A stretch of 64,000 bases of DNA from Melastoma dodecandrum (taxonomy: Eukaryota > Streptophyta > Magnoliopsida > Myrtales > Melastomataceae), in contig JARUPY010000499.1 of the NCBI GenBank assembly GCA_029817715.1, positions 124,001-188,000 on the forward strand, given 5' to 3'. The notes under the pieces are model-generated. The model made no database searches. It had not been told where the DNA came from and saw nothing but the letters and a program-made list of their open reading frames with translations. This document shows positions 54,273 to 64,000 of this stretch, in pieces. Positions within the stretch are counted from its first letter, which is position 1; every line of letters starts with the position of its first letter. The position numbers and the translations under genes are program-made.

Positions 54273-57200
54273 CTCCTGAGGTCTCCCCCGCCTACGGCAG
54301 CCGCTCTCCTCCGAGTTCGTGTTTAACGAGCGACACGGGACTTCCCTCGAGGGAGAGGCGGAGGCAGGAGTTGGTTACGAAGCAGAACAGAGGAAGAAGA
54401 AGAAGAAGAAGAGGGAGAGCGAAAAAGTGAGGGGGAGAGGGTGGAGGAGGAGGGCGTGCTTGTTTGGGCGTTTGGGATTTTATTTAATAGCCTCCCCAAG
54501 ACTTCTTCCCCCCCCAGGAGGAAACCGGGCTTAGGCTTCCCACTTATTTACTGAGACTGCCATTCCTTACCCCCCTGCCCCCTAGCGCACGAGTTTCTCA
54601 CAGTCCCACCACCAACGACGTTGTAATAATCCTTTCCGTAGGCGTGTTTGTAGTGACCGGGGGGTCCAAGAAGATTCGTGATGCCATCCATTATTACACG
54701 GTGTCATTAGTCTCGTGTCACGGTTGGTTAGTGACCGCGAAATAAATAAACAACATAAAAGAGCAGTTAAACTATAACTATACACACATATATATAAAGC
54801 ATGTTGGTTTTGATGTGTTTCCCCCGATCGTCATCATTTGTGCACCTGTCCATCGCCATCATCATCATCATCATCCTCGTCTGTCTTACAATAAAATAAA
54901 ATAAAAAATACGAGCTACTAGTTTTGTTTAATGGTGCGGAAACGGACAGTTCGAAGAAAAATCACGAAAACATCGCTCGCTGTCCGAAGGGGTGTGTTCA
55001 CACACACACACACACACCCCCCATATATCAAAACGTACTACTCAAGATATCATAAAACGTGATGACAAGATAGGAATTTGGATCATTATTGTTTAATTTA
55101 GACAGTTTTAGCATAAGCATCTTCTTCTTCTTCTTACAAAGAACGGCCAAACTGTTTGAAGGAACTGAGGTCTAATTTGCATTGCAAAAAATAACAGGGG
55201 GGGGGGGGGGGGGGGGGGCGGGAATTATATTCCTCCCTTCTTCTTCTATCTTGTAGAGAAAAGGACAAGGAGGTAAAGTGGAACTAATCCTATCCTATCC
55301 CGTGTTATTTTAAGGGAATGCTGCTTTTGGTGATGATGGCAACAGCAAAAACACGAAAGGTGCGAATTCACACAGTGTCTGAAACTGTCCCCCATCCTTT
55401 TTTTTCATACTATTAGGGAGATGAGCGGGGACAAAGCAAGTTTGGTAGTGAGTTTGGTAAACTACTCATGCCACCACCTCCATCCCTCTCCACACCCCCC
55501 CCCCCCCTACTGATATATGGGGACCTATGATGATAATTATGTGATTCGAATTGGGTTTTTGTATTCAGATCACGATTTTATTCAATGCTAAAAAGGAAGA
55601 TAAATGATCCCCCTCACCACAGCCACAGCTGGCGAGGATGGTGAAATGGATGTGGAAGAGCAGGGAGGACCTTAGGCTCGTTGGAGTGGTAATTGCAGTT
55701 GAAGGCTTACAATGTCATGGGATCAAATGTATCACAAATGCTGATAGAGGGGAAAAACATAGCATGGACCATTTCATTCCCTGCCAACTTAAAACAAAAG
55801 CAGACTCATCCGAGGTTTTCCGTGGTTTTTTTGCTGTTCTCTGCTACTGTTCTGGCATGGTGTAGTGTCGTTGATTCCCTTCTTGGAGTCAACGTGATCA
55901 TTTCTCAATTCTCTAGGTTCCCCGGTTTCTTGATATTTGAAATTACGTATATGATTATTAATTCATCAACTAGACTAATCCATTGTTCACTGCAGTTTGA
56001 GGACTGTTTTATGTAAAAAGTGTTACATAAAAAAATGTAAAAGAGTTCGACCCTTTTCGACCCTTGTATATATAGCTTAAGCGTGGCTACAATCTCTAGA
56101 ATTAATTTAGTTTTTAGAGAGTAAAACCGTTGGGCTCGGCACGTGGCCAGTACGATATGAGCACAGGGTCACTGGCCACCCTGGATGATCACAAACGCCA
56201 GCAGCTCCTCCATCTTCTAGCCCCAACATCCCCCCCCTGATCATTTCCTATCACTGACTCCCTGACGTCCCCCGTGGGTCAGAGCACTCTCGCCAACGCA
56301 CACCTCCAGTAATTCCTTCTCTCCGCCATCTTTCTGACGGACTCTCACCTCCGGTTCACTGGATCATGGGACATGTTTAGGGGGGGGACAACTTCCCATA
56401 CATGTGTCTAGGCGTGACATTGCGTGGCTCCAACATGGCCATCCTGCTCACTTCCTCTTACCTTTCGATACATAGCTATCTCCCTCCTACGTCAAATCGT
56501 CTCCTACTCATACCACTTCTCACTCTGGTCCCCCATCAAACCCCAAACCCATATCGTTATCTACCTCCTTGTTCATCCAATTGTCTGCTTCTACCTCAAC
56601 ATTCAAGATTTCATCGGACAAACCTACTGAAATTCACATGATTCAAAGTCCTACATTGTTGCCCTGTTCCCCCACATGATTTAAGCCCCCCAACGTCCTG
56701 TGACTGGACTAGCTAGGCATCGATGCTTAGGACGCTGGTCTGGTTCGACCGGGTGGCCATCACTTAAGAAAGTCGACCTTAATGTCGTATGAGTATGGAA
56801 GAAAATATACCGAATAACATGGAAGAGTCGTAGAAAATAATCGCAACTAAGTATAAAAGCTGGGTTTTTTTTTTTATGTAAGAAGGGCTCGACAACACTT
56901 GTAATTTGTCTGAAGCCAGGTTTTGGGCTGAAAAAGAAAAGAAAGCCCCCCATACTTTATTCCTTGTCGCGTCGGGACAGAACAGAGCGATCAGAGTCAA
57001 TCAATGTCCGGTGAGTTGGGGGGGGGTCGTTGGCCGTTTATGCTTACGGCTGCTACAAAAATCATGACCCGATGTTCTTTTCTTACATGGAAGTAACCTT
57101 GCCTTGAAGCTATTCGTGGTGGCTGTGTCTGTTTGCTCGTTCTTCATGGGAAAAGAATGACCTCCTTATCCATGGATTCAAATGGGGTAAATGTAGCCAA

Positions 57201-57312
57201 AAACAGACCATGCACCAAACTTAAACGTAACCTCAAAGCGTGACATATAAGGGCAGTTCGCATTTACCTAAACTAACATCGTCCCGTTTTTTTGTCTCGC
57301 GTTATTCTTTGG
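54273..57312. other. Intergenic, rich in simple repeats; BEH promoter side
   Basis: It contains an AAG-type run (54391-54413, CTT on the BEH sense strand, likely in its 5' UTR), CAT/ATC repeats near 54860-54880, a CA run (about 54998-55014), a 22-G run (55197-55218) and a C run (55494-55506). ORFs of up to 107 codons have no recognisable domain. Confidence 0.6.
55197..55218 (+). repeat. 22-base poly-G run
   Basis: A second long G homopolymer 1.6 kb from the first, in intergenic sequence. Confidence 0.95.
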
Positions 57313-59202
57313 ATGGGTAGAGCGCCTCGAGCACTTGTTTTTGTTCCTGGTTACGGGCATGTTGGTGGCCCTGGGGGGAGGGTCGGCCTCGCTACGCCAT
57401 CAGTGGTCTAAGTTCCTCGTCCGCGGATTGGCTGATCCGGGCCTATGAGAAGAGATCTGAAGAGATGCTCCACTCCCCCCGGAGGATGGCTTTGGAAGTT
57501 TATGGAATCACAATTGCAACGTTCGGGGTCGGTCGAGGAGACCGCGGATTATTGGAGAACAAAGCCCGAGGTATGCCGACTGCTTCGATGTGTACGGGGC
57601 TTCTCCGGCACCCAACGGTTGGTCCTACGTTCTCCCTCGAAATATGTTATGTAGTGCAGGATTCTGCTTCACCATGGTTTTGCGAATGTGATTTCGCGAG
57701 AAAAGGACTGCTCCTTGTGCAGTCTGCTACCGTACGTGCTTGTCCAAAGGGTAACCGAAGAGGACAACAACCTCGGAGTCGGAAACCAGATTCCGGGTGG
57801 ACATCCGGACATGATCTCGGAGGTTGATGCTTTACGCGGCAGTCAACGAACTCTATCTGGGAGCGAAATGCCAGGTTGAGGACGTCCCAAACCCATGGCA
57901 TTTCTGGATGATCATGCTCAAGAACGGGAACATGGACACCTTTGCGTCCATGTGCCCCAAGAATGGTCAAAAGGCCGGACCCTTCGGCCCCGACAGCTCC
58001 TTCCCGTGTTTTGGGAAAGGCTGCATGAATCACCCAGTCGTTCACCACGACTACACCACACTGCAGGGACCCAACCTGACGATGCTCAGGGGAAGGTTCT
58101 TCGGAACGTGGGACCTGGATTCAGATGCAAGATTGAGTGCGGATAATGGGAATAGCTCGTTCTTCTCTGTGACGTGGAGAGAAACAACTTGGTAAGGGAA
58201 GTTGGGTGTTCCATCATGTGCTAAGGACATCGAGCAAATACCCTTGGCTGATGCTTTACCTGAGATCCGATGCCTCGAGCGGGCTTTCGGGTGGGTACCA
58301 CTACCCCACCCGAGGAATGTCCAAGATTGTAAGTACATATCGGCTTGATAAGGTCCCCTGCTTATATGTTCCTTACAAGCGAAACCAGACATCCTCTGGG
58401 GAGGCTTCTTTCTTGCGTCACAATTGAAGGCTGTTGTTTTGGATTGTTCTGTTCCTCCACGCAAAACCAGATACCAGAATCACCAAACTTCATCGTGAAG
58501 TTCACTCTGAATGGTAATCAAGGGTGGGGGACCCGCAGTCAGTTCTACCTTCTAGACATTGGTAGCTGCTGGAAAAATGACGGCAGGCCCTGCGACGGCG
58601 ACGTCACCTCGGACATCACCAGGTACAGCGAGATGATCATCAACCCTGATACCCCCGCGTGGTGCCGCTCGGACAGCCCTCGGTGCATGTCCTCCATACC
58701 ACACCTTCCCAAGCGGTACGATCGGTCCACCGCAACGACACTTGCCCGGTTCCCATACTCAGCCTACCACCTGTACTGCTCCCCGGGGAATGCTCGGTTC
58801 CCTGAGGCACCTTCTGCACCGTGCGACCCATACAGCAATCCTCAGCCGCAGGAGATCCTGCAGATACTGCCTCATCCTGTCTGGAGTGGACTATGGCTAT
58901 CCGACCGCAAGGGGACAGGGTTGGGTTGGACAACCTCGGACATGGAAGCTCGACGTCGGGAGGTTGTCCCAGTCGCTCTATTTCTATCAGGTTTGGAATC
59001 ACACCTACCATACACAGTATTGTTAGTTCGATTGACTTGAGTGCCATGAAATCTAAACTCCATCTAATTGAACAGGATCCGGGGAGTCCACCGGCAAAGA
59101 GGCGGTGGACGTCGGTGGATCTGGGGACGGAGATATTCAAACAGTCCGGACAACTAGCATGAGTGGACTGTCAGCGATTTTGATATTCTCTCACCAATGT
59201 AA
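57313..59202 (+). pseudogene. Conserved plant secreted protein (DUF7705-type, as recalled), broken
   Basis: Fragments of one well-conserved protein appear in order but in changing frames. They include a signal-like start (ATG 57313; LFLVTGMLVALGGGSAS one frame off), YADCFDVYGASPAPNGW (about 57575), VTEEDNNLGVGNQIPGGHP (57751), LYAAVNELYLGAKCQVEDV (57830), WVFHHVLRTSSKYPWLML (58203), FYLLDIGSCWKNDGRPCDGD (about 58540), PYSAYHLYCSPGNARF (58753), YGYPTARGQGWVGQPRTW (about 58893) and EWTVSDFDILSP before the TAA at 59202. Original introns 58329-58470 and 58991-59075 keep GT-AG ends. One-base changes of frame near 57823, 58195, 58885 and 59150, plus others upstream, break it. The intact family is a secreted protein of unknown function. 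Confidence 0.75.
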
Positions 59203-59477
59203 GACGATGATAAGGGAGGAAATGAAAATCATTCCTAATGATTAGTTTTCTTGGGTCAAATCAAGAAACACGTGGGACTCGACTTCAAATTCTTGTTTGC
59301 AGATCAGATGATGCGGTTTTGAGGTTGTTTTTAAGGATGTAAGCCGATGGAAGACAGGCAAAAAAAACTCTGATCGCATCTGCCATCAGATTTTATATTC
59401 AATCAAACAATTCAATCTCTTCTGTATAATATATGAATGAATGTACATGACATGAAAAATGGAGATTCCAGGCAAAA
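59203..59477. other. Spacer between two convergent pseudogenes
   Basis: 275 bp, A/T-rich, tail-to-tail. It would have held both 3' UTRs. Confidence 0.5.
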
Positions 59478-61757
59478 CTACCATGGCGTTGGATCCTCTA
59501 AGACGGGTACTGGCATTGCCATCTGCCCCGAGACATCGCTCACGAAGGTCGTTTCCTGTTAGTGGCTGAGTTGCCCGCGAGTGCATACCAATGCCCAATC
59601 CGCCATTGTGAAGTGACAAGCGCTCGCACCTTTGGAAGACTCTTGCCAGTGATGCAGCCTTCCTCCTGGCCCGTTTTGTACCGGTGAAGAGCAGAGATTG
59701 AAGCAATCCTGCCAAACGATGGTGCCCTTAGGATTCTGTCGGATCCAGCTGTGCCGCCGCTCCGGCATAGCTCTAGTAATGCCGTAACTGCATGCTCTTT
59801 GCCTCGTGGTGTTCCATGCCGCAGCATCCCTAGCAATCCTGATATTGCAGCCTCCTCCTTTGCGACTGCTTCTGCCCCGATAGGCTGGCGAACGATCAAT
59901 GCCAAGGCTCCTGCGGCTTCCTCCCCAATGCTCTCATTCTCCAGAGCTCCAACCAAAGACGAGACTGTCCCTGCCTCGATCAGTCTCAAAGAATTCTCAT
60001 TGTGCGTTGACAAGTTAAACAAAGCTGTGACGGCGTCCTTCTTTCCTCTAGCCGATCCTTCTCTCAACAACCCCACAAGGGCCTCCACCGCACCTCTCTC
60101 GTCAGCTATCCTCTTCTTGTAATCATGAACAGCGGATAGACTGAAGAGGGTTGCCGCCGCATTTTCCCTTGCTTCTGTCGTCATACCAAGTTCCAATACC
60201 TTAACAATTGACTGCAGGCAGCCTTTGTCCTCCAAGATCCGACTTTTGTTCTGGTCATAGATCGACAAATTCAGCATCGCAGTGACAGATATCTCCTGAG
60301 CGATCGCGCTGGCCGACAAGAGCAATTCCCCTAAATAAGGGATCGCACCGGCTTCCGCAATAAACGCACGGTCTTCCTTTCCTGTCTTGGCTAACAACCG
60401 AATCTCTTTTGCGGCCATCATCTTCTCTTGCTGAGAACCCACTGGCTGAGCTGCTGGACAAGGATCGCAGCAGTGGCCTTGTTCGCCTCGTTGGTCTGCC
60501 CCTAGAAGAGGAGATGACGCAGGGAATGACTCGGATGACGGCTCTCATTAGGGTTACCAAAAGGTTAATAAGCGATTCCTTGCGAGCAGAAACACCACTG
60601 CGACGATCAAGTTCCGCAATGCCCGATTAGGTACAAAGACGGGTATGAAGCAAAGCGTTTCTGCCCGGTTTTTAGGGCAAGTGCAGTGGCCAGCTCTTCC
60701 ATCCATCTCGATTATAGACCTTCGATCATAAGGTCTGCCCTGTGGAGGACTATCACCGGGTCTCGCATCAACTCCAATGATATCCGCAGCAGAAATCCTT
60801 AGAATCGTCCCATAAGGTCTCACACAATCGTCCTGCGTGAATCAACCCATTTCCCTCTGTCCCCTTGTCCTGACCACAGTGCCTGGACATCTTTGTCAAT
60901 CCTCCTCAAACCCGCACAGCCAAGTACCTGCAGTACCGGTTCAGCGCCACAAAACCTTTGAGCACTGAACAGGGAGGCTTCTAACATCTCCTTCGTAACC
61001 CATCACCCGTTCCTCCAAGAACTCGATTTCCACCCTATAACCCATTTGCATCCTTGATCCCCAGCCGATCCACGAAGAACGCCTTGCAACGCGATATGGA
61101 TTTCGGGAGTCTGCCCATTTTCAGAACTCATCGAGCAAAGCAAATGAGCCGTGTTCCTCAGCACCTCGTCATGCTGTATCCAACTAATAAAACTTCGCCA
61201 TCCTAGACTGCAGACGCAGCAATTCAGCAGCTGCTCCCTAACATTCCTCCACTCAGCTCTCGACATCCTTAATTGGTGGAAAACATCCAAGAGGGTACAG
61301 ATTTCCTGATTGAGATCATGGGAAATGACCCGAAATCATATGGGATCTTGTAGCAGGAGCCAACAAACGTTACTCGGACTTGCCGCAATATTTCGAGCAA
61401 ACACCTTTGACCGTATGGAGCATCAGGATAGAGCTCCTTCAAGCAGAGGACAGCCGTCGAGGGCAATTCGGAAACGCCACGTCGTTCAAGAACTCCAGCC
61501 AGGGACGCAGAAGGAAAAATTAAAAAAATAAAAAAATAAACTCGACCTTCCGCAGAAGGGAACGCGAATTCCCTCCTCTGGAAACGAAGGGACTTGCCCG
61601 AGAACCCCGATATCAGCTCTCGCGGTTAGACCCGCCGAGGAGGTCTGAACCAGGGCGTACAATCGCCCCGGAGATTGACCGGAGCTATGAACGCCTCCAG
61701 ACACTGGAAGACCTCGCACCTCCTCATGGAAGCGAAAATCCCCGCCGCCGCTGCCAT
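59478..61757 (-). pseudogene. PUB17-like U-box/ARM-repeat E3 ubiquitin ligase, broken
   Basis: The start at 61757 reads MAAAAGIFASMRRCEVF and matches the PUB17 N-terminus in style. Then in shifting frames come VPSTAVLCLKELY-like text (61466), the U-box scraps HCTCPKNRAETL and VPNRALRNLIV (about 60630-60720), and a long ARM region open from 60442 to 59540: AAKEIRLLAKTGK, TEARENAAATLFSLSAVHDY, ALFNLSTHNENSLRLIEAG and EEAAGALALIVRQPIGAEA. The last pieces, KRARRKAASLARVFQRC and SGQMAMPVPVLEDPTPW with a TAG at 59478-59480, lie in two further frames. The U-box itself has stops and frame changes, so it cannot make a ligase. PUB17/ACRE276 is a known positive regulator of the immune cell-death response; loss here would need another copy elsewhere to compensate. 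Confidence 0.85.
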
Positions 61758-64000
61758 TAAAATTCACCCTGACCCCAAACCCCAGAAACTAACCGGCAAA
61801 GACAAGATCGGATCTTTGCGGAATCCGCGGGAAGAACTGAATGATTCCACGAACTGGGTATCGAAAGAATTCAATCGGGGGAAGCAAAAGGAGTGGAATT
61901 TTGTCCCCGGCTATTCCACAGATTGGACGAAGGTCGAAGGGGAAAAGAGAGATAGAGAGAGAGAGAAAGGGAGGAAAAATGGCTTAGACAAAGTACGACG
62001 AGCGGTGAATTATGTTCAACTCCTTTTTAAAGTTCAACGCCGCCTTTGTTGTCCGACATTTCGGGGAGGGGGATATTATTGGTAATAACAACGAGGGATG
62101 GATGGGTTTGGGTGGTTCTCCGAGTTGATTTTTCTCTTTGTGCTCTGGTTTTTAGGTTTCTAATGCAAAAGTCAAAAGGGATTGGGTTGAAATCCGTGCC
62201 CCTCTCCTTGGTGATGTATTTCTTTTACTGACATTGTTATCCGGCGTTTTCTGATCAAGATGAATGGTCTGGATGTGAGGGTCCACTGATTTCCCGAAGC
62301 TCTGTCTTTTTAAAATGCTTTAATACTTGCATTCGAGCTAAATAAGATAAAAAAAGGGAGTTCCTTTTTTCGGAGAAAAAACGAAACCTAGTTTATGGGC
62401 GAAAAAAAAAAAGCAAAAGGGCTTTGGGTTTAGGTCAAAAACGGGATCGTCATCTGTGTTTGCGGTCCATTATTCCATTGCGTTCCGGCTTTTGTCACGT
62501 AGGTGTTTTCTTAGGCTTTTTAATTATCCGGGGAACTCGAGAAACACGGTTAACTTGATCAATGCCATGCGCCACCCCACCCAACTCAGTTGATCGAGTA
62601 TGACGGTGGCACGACGGGTCGTCGCCGCGCCGAGGACCATCCCTTCAGGGCCTGATCCTAGTCGGGTGTGGATTTGATTTGATATATTCTTGCTTATGGC
62701 AGTAACACGATTCACAATATATGCTTATATGAGCTCTGTCAAGCGTCCGTTTGGTATGATTTTCAATGGGTGATCGTGGATTCATACGAATAATTCACAT
62801 GGTTTACGGAGAATAAACAAAATCAGGGATCGATTGCACGTGGACTTCGCTAAATCGAGAGCAGCGTACATCCATGAATCAGCTGATTAACTGTGATTGA
62901 GAAGAAATGGAGAAGGGTTTTGAGGGTTCGAACCGAACCAACGATCTTAATACCTTGTTGTTGTTGCCGCGCTGGCCCCGGTCTTGGGATACGGCCCTGC
63001 AAGAGGGACGGCAATTTCCCTGCGCTAACAGGGTTGAAAACCCTTTTTCATTGTTGTCCTATTTCCCCTGCGACGTTGAAAAGGCCCACGGCCAGTTTTA
63101 GCGACATTCAATTAGTCCACAAAGGGAATAGATACGCTCTGATTAGAGCCAATTGAGGTTCAGGACGAAAGGATGGGACTGACCGAACCTCGGTTTGTTC
63201 CGGAACCACTCAGCCAATAGTCTCGCGCACGTAGTTCCGAGTCAACGTTACCAAATGACAACGAAAAGGAACGAATCAACGTCTGGGTCCCGAAGTCATC
63301 TTATCCTTTTGCCCTTTAAATGATTTATAATCTGATTTTGAGGATGACAAACGTTACAAATGTATTACTAATGTGATATTTAAGTATACAGAAAAACGAT
63401 CCGTCTTCGCTTAGGTGTAGAAAGCCTGTCTCGATTATCTGTGCAATACGTAAAAGATTGGTTATGTAGTGTACTTCTAAACAGAGGAAACGATTCTAGC
63501 AAGCAGAAATGGTATTCTGAGGACAAGAATCTACTATCGAGTTCCACTATCCTCTGTTACAGACGATAAGCAATCTTATGTCACAAGTTGCTATAACTCC
63601 CTTTGCTGGAGTACGTACGGTTTACAGAATGACACTTCTGTGAATGACGATTTTTACCTTATTGGAGATTGTTCAATATGCAAGCACGTGATATATTTAT
63701 ATCATACGTCATTAAGTTTAATTCTTATTGAATTAACTCTGGCATCGCGATCTAGGTTCATTCCTTGGCGGACCGGTGAGTTGTTTTGGAAAGATTTATT
63801 TCCTTAACTATCGGATGCTAATCAGGTTGAAAATCTCCCTTATATGGTGAGAATATATTAACAATGGGAATGTTTTCATACTATGGAAACAAATCAATCT
63901 CAATGTCAAATTCGTATAAGGATAAGATATTGATTCTGCGTGCGGCAGAAAGAAGACCTTTATCCTCTTATTGGGTGATTAATCTCGTTTATTATTATCT
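61758..64000. other. Intergenic, no gene recognised
   Basis: A short GA run at about 61951-61970 and A-rich runs near 62400. ORFs of up to 136 codons (61675-62085, plus) overlap the PUB17-like start and are not protein-like. The last kilobase contains LTR-like text, but I found no pair or target duplication. Confidence 0.5.

Noticed and set aside
61675..62085. A 136-codon plus-strand ORF
   Set aside because: It overlaps the PUB17-like start on the opposite strand and has a low-complexity Lys/Glu/Arg tail from a GA run.
62907..63156. tRNA or small RNA gene near 62.95 kb
   Set aside because: No cloverleaf arms or internal promoter boxes could be matched by eye.

Overview
The window is a nuclear chromosome segment of a flowering plant, most likely a eudicot. 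Its genes are split by GT-AG introns, the families are plant-specific (MACPF/CAD1-like, LRR-VIII-2 receptor kinase, NIP aquaporin, BES1/BZR1 factor, PUB17-type U-box), and about half of the sequence is nested LTR retrotransposons. Nothing suggests a prokaryote, organelle or virus. The species cannot be named from the sequence.

Layout. 1-1.6 kb: the first two exons of a MACPF (CAD1-like) gene on the minus strand, running off the left edge. 1.67-15.46 kb: a decayed 13.8 kb Ty3/gypsy element of the Tat/Ogre type. It has a tRNA-Arg-like primer site, dual RNase H domains, an antisense plant-mobile-domain ORF, and a probable solo LTR inserted in its reverse transcriptase. 15.73-21.53 kb: a second Ty3/gypsy element, chromovirus CRM-like, with exact ACTTG target duplications. 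It splits an unidentified fragment. 21.9-28.7 kb: an intact minus-strand RKF1-like LRR-malectin receptor kinase with 22 exons resolved. 30.0-41.4 kb: a Ty1/copia element. Its gag is interrupted by a young, non-autonomous, oppositely oriented copia-type element at 30.85-37.34 kb, with TSD CGACT and LTRs that differ at only about three bases plus one 16-bp gap.

42.7-61.8 kb is the gene-rich part. It holds a complete NIP1-type aquaporin (minus), a short terminal-inverted-repeat element with internal hairpins, an intronless SCP1-like CTD phosphatase (plus), a PPR pseudogene (plus), a small secreted six-cysteine protein (minus), a two-exon BEH-type BES1/BZR1 transcription factor (minus), a broken conserved secreted-protein gene (DUF7705-type, plus) and a broken PUB17-like U-box/ARM E3 ligase gene (minus). 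The last 2.2 kb shows no gene.

The genes are not an operon and need not act together. Several have functional links from family knowledge: CAD1-like MACPF proteins, LRR-VIII-2 kinases and PUB17 relate to cell death and immunity, and BEH proteins to brassinosteroid signalling. From memory, the gene set recalls Arabidopsis At1g29340-At1g29780 (PUB17, CAD1, RKF1 cluster, HAD phosphatases) and At4g18890/At4g18910 (BEH3, NIP1;2), suggesting old microsynteny. I found no convincing new molecular system. The most unusual items are the young coding-deficient copia-type element with its repeated 90-100 bp unit, the antisense PMD gene in the Tat element, and the hairpin-rich TIR element.
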